The notes under the pieces were generated by a model. The model saw only the letters and a program-made list of their open reading frames with translations, did no database searches and was not told the DNA's origin. From the NCBI GenBank assembly GCA_946122785.1, contig CAMGYJ010000005.1, positions 61,702,200 through 61,766,199 on the forward strand: a DNA stretch of 64,000 nt, written 5' to 3'. Below, one piece after another: positions 21,001 through 32,199 of the stretch (the first letter of the stretch is position 1; every line of letters starts with the position of its first letter). A program made the position numbers and the translations under genes. Source of the stretch: Linum tenue. Taxonomy: Eukaryota; Streptophyta; Magnoliopsida; Malpighiales; Linaceae.

Positions 21001-22152
21001 GTGTGAATTTGACCTGTAGGATCCGAAAGAGTGGGGAGAAAATTGCGCGCCCGACGAGTCTGGGTGACTCGATGAAAATAAGCAGTGTTACGATCCCCAC
21101 GCTGCAACCAAGTGACACGGGAGCGCTGACGCCAAAATGCCTCCTCTTGATCCCAAGCACGAGTTAAATCCTGTTCTAAACCTCTGATAAGATTCCAATC
21201 AGGGACTGGAGAAGCACGTTTACGATGAAGTTCAGCAGTGAGATCATTAATACGGCGAAGAGAATTGGTGGACCCCGCAATAACCCATTGAAAAAAGAGC
21301 ATGCCGAACCCGTTTAAGTCGAGTATGTAGGCAGAACATGGGAGAACCCGAAACAGGCAGAGTCTAGTAGTAAGAAATGATGAGACGGGCTTCGGGATTA
21401 TGAATCCATCGGGCATCAAAGCGAAACAAACGTTTAGAACGACGGGAACGCTGATGAGGGGACCAAAGAATCATGCGATGATCAGACCCAATATCAGTCA
21501 AATGATTGACCACAGAATTGGGAAAAGTGTTCAGAACCCCTGGGGAAAAAAGAAACCTATCTAATCTGGTTTCAATGAGAGCATTCCCGGCACTATGATT
21601 TGAGCGAGTAAAGGGATGCCCATGGAAACCGATATCTATGAGACCTAAATCATCAATGAAATTTGAGAACACTAGAGCCGCCTGGCGATCGAAAGAAGCA
21701 CCCCCAAATTTTTCATCATTATTTAAGACACCATTAAAATCACCAAAAATAATATAAGGGAGGTCTATAGCACTTAAAGTAACTTGCAAATGAGACAATT
21801 GAACTAGACGAGTCGCATCATTGCAAGATAAATACACACCAACTAGTAGCACACTATTATTAGACGAAACATCCCAACGATACATAATTACATGAGGAGA
21901 TTTATCCACAATCTCACCACACATAGTAGAATCCCACATAAAAGCTAAGCCACCCGCCGAAGTAGCGCTAGGCGGAACGATACACGAATTAGAAAACCCC
22001 AAACGAGCTATAATAGAGCTACAACGAGTTTCATTTATTTTAACTTCACTTAAAAACACAAACTTAGACGAATAACGACGAATAGTAGTTTGGAGTTCAC
22101 GGAATGTCAAAGTACCTCCCAGACCTTGACAATTCCAACTCAATAAGCTCAC
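18026..22152 (-). pseudogene. LINE ORF2: endonuclease, RT and RNase H (a few lesions)
   Basis: The APE-type endonuclease begins SLLSWNCQGLGG (22152 downward) and contains FGDFNGVLNN and SDHRMILW. The first codon is GTG: an A-to-G change has probably removed the ATG that overlapped the ORF1 stop. A TAG near 21390 and a frameshift in an A run at 21291-21296 follow. RT has KAPGSDGF after a TAA at 20826-20828, the LKLDMEKAYDRIEW and GLRQGDPLSPSLF blocks, a TAG at 20160, and the active site FFADDAFLF. A second frameshift lies in an A run near 19184-19192. The zf-RVT region (CPICESDEGESLEHLFIRCP) and an RNase H domain (AVDGATS, ELLAIREVL, GDAQVVIDKL, RDANRAAHLVAQ) end at 18026. Confidence 0.9.
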
Positions 22153-23620
22153 TGATCACTTGGTGACCACTCTTGGCTGGTCACCACCACCTTACCATCA
22201 GCAGAAGTCGGTTTATCACCCTCAAAAAGCTCAGTCGGAGCAGTCCCGAGAGCACCATCAGCAGGCCCCTCCACCGGCAGCAAGTCACCCGGGCCGAAGT
22301 CAGCAGAAGGAGGCCCAAATAATGCAGCCCGAAGCTCATCCGACAGAGTTGGGCTAGCCTGCGAAGCAGAACCCTGCAGCAGCTCCTCCCCTTTCAGTGG
22401 GCCCAGCGCCGCGTCCAAATCCTTGCAAGCCGCATCAACTTCCGCCGTGAAATCCAAGGAGCGACGCGCCTTCTTGTCTGCCGGAGCCAGAGGTCCAGTC
22501 GGCGACCCCTCCAAATCCATCTCAACTTCGTGACGCTTCCGACACGCCAAGCGCACACATACTTTGAGGGAGGAGACGGAGGAAATTCCAGCATCACCTG
22601 TTTGCCGCGAGAAGCCGGCGGAGTCAAGGGTTCCTCCTTGGGTTCCACCGTCGGAGCACGCGGAGGCGAGGAGGAACCAACCAAACTCGGAGAATGGGGG
22701 CCAGAGGTGGGGCAGCCGTGAGCCACAGGTGGGGCAGCCGGGAGGGCCAGCATCGGCTTCGGTGGGTAAGGGGCCGGATTGAGACGTAGATCCGCCAGGC
22801 TCGTCTCGAGAGGTGGAATTGCATCCTCCGCACGCCACAGGGCCGCCCGGAAGAGGTTAGTCGGACGGAAAGTCACCGGGTCTAAGCGAGTACCCTCCGG
22901 TGCCGCCGACATCCAGCGACCTCGCGCAGCCGGATTGAATTCCAGCGTAGCCTTGTGAGGGCAGTTCGACTGATTGTGGCCCATCAATCCGCAGCGATAG
23001 CAGACCGGAGGGAGTCGTTCATAGCACAAATACACCCAGAACCGGCTAGCAACACCCGGAGAAGAAGACTCCCCTGAATCAGCCATCAGTCGCCCACGAA
23101 AAGATAGAGTAACATCCAGTAGTATCTTGACTTTGAGGAAATATCCAGCAGAAGTACGGGAGCCAAAAATGCCCACATCCAGAATCTCCCCCAATTGCTG
23201 CATCAACTCCTGGTCGAAGTCAAGAGTGCAAAAATCATGAGGGACACCCTTAAGTTGCACCCAGAAGGACATGGATGCCATACGATCATACAGCGCCTGA
23301 TTCGGGGTTTCCCATGCCTGAAGATTGAGTAAGAATTTCCGGAAAGGCCAAGGTTGCTTCGCCGAAGCCCTATCACGATCAGACTTAGTAGGGAAGACGA
23401 TCCTGAACAGACCGAAGCCAGCCTCGAACACAACGAGACCCACAGTTAGACCCCAAAGTTTGCTAAGAATCTGTTGAATAACCAGATGATTGGGCGGTTG
23501 GGGATCAAAGATGCGAGCAACAAGACTCAGAGTAGCACGCCGTTCCAAAATCTCCTTGTTAGCACCAGAGACACGAACAACAATATCAGCCTCAGACGGA
23601 ACATTGCTAGAGGAAGCCAT
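22149..23620 (-). pseudogene. LINE ORF1, gag-like DUF4283 protein with CCHC knuckle (one frameshift)
   Basis: The best start is the ATG at 23618-23620 (MASSSNVPSEADIVVRVSG); the frame stays open upstream to 23992, but that part reads like leader sequence. DUF4283-type sequence (LGLTVGLVVFEAG-like region, FWVQLKGVPHDFC) precedes a good zinc knuckle, CYRCGLMGHNQSNC (CX2CX4HX4C). A proline-rich linker follows, and a frameshift near 22560-22570 moves to the frame ending SQEWSPSDQ and a TGA at 22149-22151. Except for that frameshift the protein is whole. ORF1 stop and ORF2 start overlap, a tight arrangement suited to termination-reinitiation. Confidence 0.85.
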
Positions 23621-23999
23621 AATCATGTACAAGGGGTGAATGGGCAATAGCAGAAGTGAACAATGAAAGGCAGGAAAGAGGCGCACTCTGATATAGAAAC
23701 AGAAACAGAGGCAACCGCCAAGGAAACTTCCGTAAAAGAAGAGCGACATCGAGGATAGGGATGATGTGCGAATAACTGCTCGGGTGGTCGAAATTGGCGA
23801 TGAAGAGGAAAATAACATAACCACCGGAGTGCGGTTGAGAAACCATAACCGTCGAGGATAAGCACGCCCAAAGCGCGTAGATGGCCAAACTGCCATATCT
23901 CCCCAACCATGGGAGTACCAGAATGAAGGAGAGAGGCGAAGGAAGTAATCGCCAGAAGCAACTGCTATAACAGAAGAGTAGTCAATCGCCATAGTCCTC

Positions 24000-25359
24000 T
24001 TGCAATATAATTATATCATTACAAAGAAATCTAGGGGACTCAAACCCAACGGCGGTTACAACACTACTGAGCTATTAATAACAAAACCAATCATCACGTA
24101 ACACTTCAGTAAATAAAAAATTATGTTTGATTTCTCCTTCTTCACATGAACCAAGTTCTCTTTAATAAAAGGGTTTGTTTTTATAAGAAAACATAAAAGG
24201 TTATAGTTATAATATAATCATTCAGTTGTATCAAATATGTCCATATACTATTTTTTACATCAAATATGTCCCTGTATTTTGGTAAAATGATCAAACGTGC
24301 CCTTTTATTAAAATTGTCACTGAGAAAATCGTCAATCATGGTTGAATCGAGATTTAGACGACCCGACATCGACAAATGGGAGGGAAAATGTAAGTTTTGT
24401 CTCCTGATTTATTTCTCTAGGTCTTGTGAAAGTAAAATTATTAGAGGTTTTTTGCTATACAAAAGAATCAAAAAAATTCCAAAGTGAAATTATAATGGAT
24501 ATTTTAGACATTTGTGTCGCCCAAACCAAGATTGACAGTTTTTGGGTGAAAATTTAACAGGGGCATGTTTAATAAAAGGGTATAGTAAAGAGGCATGTTA
24601 TACCTATAATGCTTAATAAAATAAAATAATTGTGATCGTATTGTAGGTTATGGAAAATATTAGAGATAAATTCGTGCATTTCAATAAAACTTGGTCACTT
24701 AATAGAAACCTTTTCCAAATTAAATGAGGTTGTCGTTCCAACAAACAAAAAGATGATTTGTCCACCTAAATCCATCCTTGGTTGTCCAAAAATAAGAATA
24801 AGCGAACTACATAATATGTTCTTTCTTATCCTTTCTGTGATGATGATACATGATTTAGGGAAAATGCCATGGTTTGTTGAAATGTAGTAATGTACAGATG
24901 GATAGAACCGATTTTGATGCTAACATGGCTGGAAGTTCACTTACCTATTATAATAAGTTTGACCACTTCCCGGCACCGCCAAATGTTACTAATATGTCGT
25001 TCGCCGAAAATAGTAACTGAGTAAAACAGAGGTTTTATTTTGCCACATGTCACGAATAATTAACAAAAGTATCCGCGGAAGAATTCAAGATAGCTTTTTA
25101 CAAGATTGCGAATAAAATAAGAAAAACTAAACCAGAATGATTGAAATAATCAAATCAATGGACTCCGAAGGGCTGTTGATCATCTGGATTGGCCACTATG
25201 TTTACATAATCCTACATATACGACCACAAATAAATCGAGCCATTTGCGAGGGGATGAATTGCCTTTGCTAAGACCATCTTTAGTACTGCTAAGAGCCCGG
25301 AAAGTTTAACTTTGCCTTTTGGGGAATCCTATTTTTCCCGTTAACGGTACCGCAACAAA
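24000..25359. other. AT-rich intergenic region
   Basis: No gene. 24200-24620 may be a worn MITE. CAAATATGTCC and AACGTGCCCTTTTATT on the left are mirrored by AACAGGGGCATGTTTAATAAAAGGG and GGCATGTTATACC on the right, but termini and target duplication are not clear. The remainder shows nothing I can define. Confidence 0.35.
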
Positions 25360-25640
25360 ACAGAACCCGGTCGATGAACTCGACCCGTAATTCGAATTGA
25401 CTAAAGTCTAAAAGTCAATGATGCGCAACTCGTCCGATTCGTAATTCAATTGACCCGCAACTCGATTAATTCATAACCCGATTAACACACAATCCGATTA
25501 ATTCGAACCTAATTGACCCGCAAACCAATAAAATTCGTAACCCAATTAACCGAATCTGATTGAACTGCAACCCGATTAACTCTAACCCGATTGACCCGAA
25601 TGCGACTAATCCGCAACCCGCCCGATCGACCTAAATAATT
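25360..25640. repeat. Degenerate short tandem repeat (CCCGATTAA / TTGACCCG)
   Basis: Roughly 20 irregular units of the form (A)ACCCGATTAA, TTGACCCGCAA or CGATTAATTC follow one another in about 280 bases, in one orientation, with units of about 9-12 bases. This looks like a decayed minisatellite or the subterminal region of a MITE. No coding frame. Confidence 0.65.
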
Positions 25641-26283
25641 ATAGTATTATATAATACAATAGATTATAATCTGGCCCGTTGGCCGAAATATTCGTATTAG
25701 ATTATCTATATTTTTATGTTGTGTTTAAATCTATCAACCCGTTTAATTTTATTGACAATCCTTTGATCGAGATGATGCATACAAAAAATAATATAATGGT
25801 CGAACATTCGAAGAAATATCACCATCATTTAAGAATATAAAATATAAAAAAATATATCATTTACCCATTTTCATAATGATAATTAAGCCCCCGTTACATT
25901 GCTATTGGTTAGTTGATTGTCAAGAAAGATAGTCTATAAAAGCTCACTGAATTCTCACAGGACCCATATATAGTTTGAAATTAAGCCTCACAATCCTACA
26001 TAAAGGGTTCAATGATCTCCTTTTTGTAACAATATGCTACTAATAAAAAAGAAATGGAGATTTGTTGATTCAAGTCAACTATATACTAACAAGTCAGCTA
26101 AGAGAGAACCATCAAAACTTGAGATCATACAACTAAATTAGGGTTATCTCCAATATAGTAATAGACTCTATCAAAGTAATAAAACACAAAATTAGACACT
26201 CCTTATTTATCAGTTCAAGTAGATTGAATAAATAATCTATCTACTTCAGTAAATCAATCAATGATTACTCTTTTAAGAAAGAA
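25641..26283. other. AT-rich intergenic region, no feature seen
   Basis: AT-rich sequence without long open frames, recognisable terminal repeats or RNA genes. Confidence 0.4.
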
Positions 26284-26394
26284 ATTAAATAATTAAAAGC
26301 CCAAGTTACCACAAGGTAAATCTACTGTTCCTTATTATAAATTCTCCAACCACATTAAATTAATCAAGCCGCTTAATTGTTTTAGCTACTGTTC
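26284..26394 (+). repeat. 111-bp direct repeat, copy 1
   Basis: Starts ATTAAATAATTAAAAGCCC and ends GCTACTGTTC. It matches the segment at 26705-26815 with about ten substitutions and no net length change. It is not part of the nearby copia LTR. Confidence 0.85.
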
Positions 26395-26704
26395 ACGATG
26401 GAATTTATATAATGAGGGCAGGTGCAAAATAATTACTTATATATGACATGTAAGTTTGTATCCGCCTATTATGTTTCCTACAAATGTTTTGGCATTTTTT
26501 TCCTTAAAAAAATATATTCTCGTGATGAAAGATTTATGTATTGCAAATATATCATGTAAAGTTTATTGATTGATAGTTATTTTTTATGTATCAATTAAAT
26601 AAATATAATATTTACTATAATTCGATTCATTTGTTATTCAGTGCAATATTCTTGATCTTATCAATTTCCATTACGCAAAGGTTTTGTAAATTAACTGTTA
26701 TATA

Positions 26705-26815
26705 ATTAAATAATTAAAAGCCCAAGTTACCACAAGGTAAATCTACTGTTCCTTACGATAAATTCTCCAATCTCATTAAATTAGTCAAGCCGTTTAATTG
26801 CTTTAGCTACTGTTC
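26705..26815 (+). repeat. 111-bp direct repeat, copy 2
   Basis: Second copy, 421 bp from the first, ending 35 bases before the copia LTR starts at 26851. Origin unknown: two copies of a small element or a local duplication. Confidence 0.85.
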
Positions 26816-26850
26816 CTGGTAACATTTCCCCTTAATGATCATTACATCTA

Positions 26851-27065
26851 TGAAGGATAATTGCAAATAAATGTATTTTGATTTTGTTATTATTTTCCCC
26901 TTTTCTATCTCCCTTTATTTCTCCACTCTCCCACTGCTATTCAGTTCCTAACTTTAAGGAACATGGGAGCCTTATTATGAAGGAACATGTATATTAGCTT
27001 AGAGAATCATTCAATAAGATCACGTCTGATTTTCTCAACAATTCCTTCCTCAAAAATCCCTTTCA
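26851..27065 (+). repeat. 5' LTR of the copia element, 215 bp
   Basis: Begins TGAAGGATAATTGC and ends TCCCTTTCA directly before the primer-binding site. It aligns with the 3' LTR from 30233 over its whole length with scattered differences, so the element is not recent. Confidence 0.88.
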
Positions 27066-27077
27066 TGGTATCAGAGT
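27066..27077 (+). other. Primer-binding site of the copia element
   Basis: TGGTATCAGAGT, complementary to the 3' end of initiator-Met tRNA except the last base, directly follows the LTR end. Confidence 0.88.
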
Positions 27078-27266
27078 TAGCAACGTTCAACTAGACTCGA
27101 TCCGGATCTCATCTCTCCTAGTTTCATAGTATTGTTCCTGTCTGTCATCATGTCTTTAGCATCCAATGACGACTCTGTTATTACTTTCAATCCCACAGCC
27201 TAGCTACCTCTGAAGTTAACTCTGACGAATTTTAACTCAAGGAGATCACAAATAGAAACGCTACAC

Positions 27267-28841
27267 ATGGATTTGGATATTTTTAGCTTCATCGACGGCA
27301 CAAGTGTTGCTCCTTCCACAATGATCACGGAGAACAATATCAGCCGCCCAAATCCAGTTCATCGTCGTTGGTTTCGTCAAGATGTGCTTATTCTTCACGC
27401 TATTCGTTGCTCTATATCTGAATCGCTATACTCTTTTTTCTTCGCTGCTAGCATTGCGGGTGAGGCATGGGTGATCCTTGAAAATTTATATGCTGGTCGA
27501 TCTCAATCCAGGATTAATAATCTGAAAGGCAAAATAGTTCGTATAATCAAGGGTGATCGAGATGTTCTTACCTTTGTGAATGATCTGAAAGTTACGGCTG
27601 CTGAACTTGCTTTAGTTGGTCAACATGTTTCAGATTTGGATTTGGTAGTCCATTGTCTTTGAGGTCCTGGCCCCAATTACAACCATTTTTCTGCAGCTGT
27701 TCGTGCTAGAGGCACGACCACCACAATTGAAGATTTACTTGATTCCTTAGTCGAGTATGAAGCTGACTTAAGGGAACAAGCTCGTCTGAAATCGGTGCCC
27801 ACTGCTTTTTATTCGGGTCAGACACGTCGAGGTGGGGGGAATCATGGTGGCGACCGCCTCTCTCTTTCTTATAATGGCGACGGTGGAGTCCCTCGTCAAC
27901 AGCAGCAACAAAAATTGGGTTTCTATCCTGGACAGCAACCACAACAACATGGCTTCCACCTTCGGTCCAATCTCTCCACTCAGCCCAATCGCCAAGCTTC
28001 CTCTGCTTGGTCTTTCTCTGAGCCCATCCGCCAGCGCAGGGCCGCCATCACTTGCCAATATTGTGACCGCCCAGGCCTTTCTGTCAAACAATTCTTTAAG
28101 CTATTCCCACAGGCCCGCCAGGCTTTCAATCAAGCCCGCCAAGTCCAAGCTAATAACACCACTTATACGGGCCATGCTCGCAACTATTCTACTTATGGGC
28201 CCTGGATCATGGATTCTACAGTCAGTCACCATGTAACCCCTGATTTGGGTTCGCTATCTCTTTATTCTGATTACACTGGCCCAGATGAGATCCAAATTGG
28301 TGATGGTTCAGGTTTGACTATTTCTCATATTGGATCTTCGTCACTCTATATTGGCTCTCAAAACTGGCTCCTACGTGATATATTATGTGTTCCTAATATC
28401 AATAAACATTTTATATCAATTGCTAAACTATGTCAAACTAATCCTGTGTCGGTGAATTTTTTGCCACACATTTTATTGTGAAGGATCTTCGCACGGGGGC
28501 ATAGCTGCTGAAGGGGGAAAACAACGGTGATGTGTATGAACTGCCTCGTGAAGTGGAGAACGTTAGAATGGCTCTAGTCACTACTCGAATGTCAGTAACT
28601 TCTTAGCATGCTCGTCTTGGTCATCATTCCCATAATTCTCTTGCCAGTCTCATTCGGTCAGACTCTCTACCAGTATCTTCATCCATTACTAGTTTACCTT
28701 GTGATGCATGTCTCTCAAATAAAAGCCACAAACTACCATTTTTTGTTTCCTCATTATCTAGTGATCGTCCTTTGTATCTCTTGTATACCGACGTTTGAGG
28801 CCCATCACCGGTTTCTTTGATTGATGGTTATCATTATTACT
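27267..28841 (+). pseudogene. Copia gag, protease and pre-integrase region (broken)
   Basis: Gag sequence (GEAWVILENLYAGRSQSRINNL, GDRDVLTFVNDLK) stops at a TGA at 27660-27662. The next open segment (27795-28481) carries a Gln/His-rich tail and a knuckle reduced to CQYC, whose His and last Cys are lost. Its protease motif reads WIMDSTVSHHV, with Thr-Val in place of the expected Gly-Ala of DSGA. The GAG-pre-integrase part (ARLGHHSHNSLASLI ... CDACLSNKSHKLPF) follows in another frame to about 28836. Protease and gag would both be inactive. Confidence 0.82.
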
Positions 28842-30252
28842 CGTGTCAAGCATCATGCTGATGGTTCTATTGAGTGTTTCAAGACTCGCTTGGTGGCCAA
28901 AGGATTTCATCAACTACCTGGGTTTGATTTCATCGATACATTCAGCCCGGTGGTTAACCCGGTCACAGTTCGCACCGTTTTCACTTTGGCTCTCTCTCAA
29001 GGTTGGTCTATAGCTCAATTTGATGTGAATAATGCTTTTCTTCAAGGTCCATTGGAAGATGAGGTATATATGGTCCAGCCTCCTAGGTTTGTTGATCCGG
29101 CACGTCCCCATCATGTTTGTCGTCTCAAGCGTGCTATTTATGGTCTACATCAAGCTCCCCGAGCTTGGTACACGACCTTGTGCTCCTTCCTTCAGGACTT
29201 CGACTTTCGACGGACTCACTCTGATGCTTCTCTATTTGTCTATTCTCGTGATCGGGTTTGTCTCTATTTTCTTGTCTATGTGGATGACTTACTCCTCACC
29301 TGCAACGATTCTGGTCTACTCACCACTTTTCAGCAGGCACTTTCCGCTCGATTCTCTCTTAAAGCTCTTGGTGATGTTAATTACTTTCTGGGCATCGAGG
29401 TCATTTCGACTTCCACCGGCTATCTTTTGTCCCAACATAACTATATGGTTGACATTCTTCAGCGTTTTCTGATGACTGATGCCAATGTTGTGGAAACTCC
29501 CATGTCTTCCTCGACCACACTCACCCTCAATGATGGTCAACCGCCCTCCGATGCCACTTGATTTTTCCAGGCAATCGACGCCCTGTAGTATCTGGTGTAC
29601 ACTCGGCCGGACTGTCAACAAACTCTCCCAATATATGCATGCTCCATCTCTCCATCACTGGCAGTGTGTCAAGCGCCTCCTTCGCTATATCTCTGGTAAT
29701 CTCACCTACAGCCGTGCCATTTCTCGTTCGCCCTCTTCCCTCACGTTATCTGCATTTGCTGATTCCAACTGGGCCAACAATCATGACGATAGATCCTCCA
29801 CTACCGGCTATCTTATCTACCTTGGCTCCACCCTTATCTCGTGGCGCTCTCAGAAACAGCGGACAGTCGCCCGCTCTTGCACCGAGGCAGAATATCGAGC
29901 CATTGCTCATGCCACAGCCGAATTGGAGTGGATTCAAATTCTCCTCACCGAGCTTCATGTTCCCTTGCCTTCGCCTCCGGTTCTTCACTCCGACAATCTT
30001 GGTGCGACCTACTTCAGTTCCAACCCCGTCTTTCATTCTCGCATGAAGCATCTCGCTCTTAATTACCATTTTGTTCGCCATCTTGTCCAAGATGGTCGTC
30101 TCCGTGTCTCCTACATTCCCGTCGCACATAAGCTCGCCGATGCCCTCACCAAACCACTACCGACTGCTCGCTTCCTTCTACTCCGTTCCAAGATTGGCGT
30201 CATTGATACCTCCTCCATCTTGCGGAGGCGTATTAAGGATAATTGCAAATAA
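28836..30252 (+). pseudogene. Copia reverse transcriptase and RNase H (one frameshift)
   Basis: The RT starts inside its N-terminal part (KTRLVAKGFHQLPGFDFIDTF). It has FDVNNAFLQGPLEDEVYM, GLHQAPRAWY and the active site VYVDDLLLTC. The frame stops near 29561 and continues in another frame with RNase H (FADSNWANNHDDRSSTTGY, ARSCTEAEYRAIAHATAELE, LHSDNLGATYFSSNPVFHSR, LADALTKPL), ending at 30252 inside the 3' LTR. The catalytic residues look conserved. The upstream deletion, not this region, makes the copy inactive. Confidence 0.88.
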
Positions 30253-30449
30253 ATGTATTTTAATTTTATTATTATTTTTCCCTTTTATATCTCCCTTTAT
30301 TTCTCCACTCTCCCACATCTATTCAGTTCCTAACTTCAAGAAACGTGGGAGCCTTATTCTGTTCCAAACTCATTTATATTAGCTTAGAGAATCATTCAAT
30401 AAGATCACGTCTGATTTTCTCTACAATTCCTTCCTCAAAAATCTCTTTC
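30233..30449 (+). repeat. 3' LTR of the copia element, main part (rest at 31634-31642)
   Basis: Begins TTAAGGATAATTGC after a purine-rich stretch. It follows the 5' LTR to TCTCTTTC at 30442-30449, where the hAT-like element enters. The LTR end TCCCTTTCA is found on the other side at 31634-31642. Confidence 0.85.
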
Positions 30450-31633
30450 CAGGGCTGGCCCATGACATTTGGAGGCCCTGTTCGAAAATTAAAAACGTGG
30501 CCCTAAATTTTTTTCTCCACAAATATATTAGAATTAAAATTTATTAAAAATATCAATTATTTTCAAAATCATCATCAAAATTAGTTTGATTCACCACATC
30601 AAAATTATGAGTTTCAATACAATCAACATTTGCATCATAATTTTCAGCAGCAATAGGAGCAACATTAGCATTAATGTCCAAAACATCATTAGCATCAACA
30701 ACAACAGGAGCAATATTACCATTAGAATCGCTTTCTTTCACCAAAAATTTATGAAGAGTCCTTTTTGAGATTGAGTAAACAACTTAATCATTTGCTTCTA
30801 TTTACACTTAAAACTACCTAGTTCAAATTTTCTAGTTGAACAGGCCCGACGGCCCCATTGCTTCTACAACCCCATGGCAGGGCCGGCCCATTAGATTGAG
30901 AAGAATTGGATTTGTTCTCCAGCTCCATTCACCAATCACCAGCATCATTCTCCAAGCAGAAGCAGAAGCAGAGTATGAAGAAGAACAGGGGAAGAAGGCG
31001 AGCGCCGAGCAAGCATAATTCTTACATATTACCGAACCACGACGAAAAGAAGGAAGTCGCCAAGTCGACATCAGGGGAAGAAAGCCAGCGCCGAGCGAAA
31101 TTGCTGGTCTATGCAGGAGCGCCGGAGCTGAACCACCATCCACCAAACCAGTCGGAAGTAGGCCCGATCCAGGATTGATTTCGGCTGCTTCAACAAGGAA
31201 GGGATTGATTTCGTCAAACGAATGAAAATCGAAGGAAGAATATGGGTGGATGCTTCACCTTCTTGGCCGAGTATTTAAGGGGGATTGAGTTAGAGAAGAG
31301 ACGTTGAAAAATGAAAATTGATTATGAAGAGTTGGAGAGGAACTTTGGTCTCGTTGTTTAGAGACGTTTGTTTTTTTGGGAAGGTGAGAAATTTGGGGAA
31401 GGATTTAATCATTGATGATTTTGGGAAGGGGAGATTATGATTATGAGATTGGGTAATTGAGAAAGAGGAGAGGATTAAGGAGGCGTAGTGCTCGGTGAGC
31501 AGAGCCTGCCGATCCGTTTTCCATCGGATTTTTTTTTAATATATATGTTCACTATACGGGCCGGGTTGAGGCCCCATATATTTTGAGGCCCTGTGCTGTA
31601 GATCAGGCCAGCACAGGGCCTGAGCCGGGCCTG
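30450..31633. mobile_element. hAT-like element, 1,184 bp, in the copia 3' LTR
   Basis: Termini CAGGGCTGGCCC (left) and CAGGCCCGGCTC (right, reverse complement) match at 9 of 12 bases. The flanks TCTCTTTC and TCCCTTTC are an 8-bp target duplication with one difference. A second left-type end, CAGGGCCGGCCC, occurs inside at 30878, so this may be two related elements, one nested or joined to the other. A minus-strand frame (30553-30744) reads VKESDSNGNIAPVVVD..., vaguely like the Asn/Asp-rich N-terminus of a hAT transposase but too short to call. A hairpin made of AGGCCCTGTGCTG and its complement lies near the right end. Confidence 0.75.
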
Positions 31634-31642
31634 TCCCTTTCA

Positions 31643-32199
31643 AGGTGATAAATTATCACAGCTCATCGAAGAACTTAGATATAGAAGACAAAACTACTGA
31701 TTATGGAGGGCATTGCTAAGAGTTGTTGTTTGTGGCCTCTGTTGCATTTTACTCGATTCCAGCTACATTTTTTAACTACATAACTTCTCTTGTGATAGCC
31801 GAGCTGTTGTTTGTGATTTATGTATTTTATTAAGTGTTGCATATCTGGTCCTTCAACTGCATTGGTTTTCCATGTTTGATTTGTCATGGGTCCTTGAGAA
31901 TAATGCAAAATTATTTCGGTGTTGTTGGTTTTGTCACAATCTCGACATGGTAAAAGTAAAATTAAAACTACTAAAAGGCCAGGGGGAGATATCATAATAT
32001 AGCATCCATTCTATTCCATTTGTTGCTGTTGTAATGGTGTGATAAGTACGCAAAACTAGAATTTTGAATTTTGATTTGTGGGTTTTAAGTGGATTTGCGG
32101 GCGTGTTGTTTTTCTTCTATGATAATGCAGTCCTTGCTTGTGTTGAATTATTGATGTTAACTACTAAAGTTTTCTTTTAGTTTTTTTTTCCTCAGCTTA
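31643..32199. other. Intergenic region, no feature seen
   Basis: AT-rich, with only short random frames. 32197-32199 is the left TTA of the following MITE. Confidence 0.4.

Larger units (their letters stand above)
17953..23990 (-). mobile_element. LINE (L1 type with RNase H domain), minus strand, nearly complete
   Basis: Read leftward: ORF1 (gag-like, CCHC), then ORF2 (endonuclease, RT, zf-RVT, RNase H), then a short 3' UTR and an 11-base T run at 17953-17963 that is the poly(A) tail on the minus strand. The 5' end is not defined; I place it near 23990, since ORF1 starts at 23620. No target duplication was found. Few disabling changes, two of them in homopolymer runs, suggest a younger copy than the LINE at 7330. 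Confidence 0.88.
26851..31642 (+). mobile_element. Ty1/copia retrotransposon (Ale/Retrofit-like), internally deleted
   Basis: LTR (26851-27065), PBS, gag, knuckle, protease, GAG-pre-integrase, then RT and RNase H, then the 3' LTR beginning at 30233. The integrase core and the start of RT are missing: after the pre-integrase end the sequence jumps at about 28836 to the RT block RVKHHADGSIECF. The 3' LTR is split at 30449 by a hAT-like element and its last nine bases reappear at 31634-31642. No matching 5-bp target duplication is visible (ATCTA on the left, AGGTG on the right). The RT sequence and LTR style point to the Ale/Retrofit lineage; this is a recollection. Confidence 0.88.

Noticed and set aside
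22394..23992. Start of LINE ORF1 at 23992
   Set aside because: The first 124 codons are hydrophobic leader-like sequence without gag similarity. The ATG at 23618-23620 is followed by the gag-like protein and is the better start.
30906..31178. 90-codon plus-strand frame in the hAT-like element
   Set aside because: Low-complexity Ser/Lys/Gln-rich translation with no domain; it overlaps an equally open minus frame (30832-31146).
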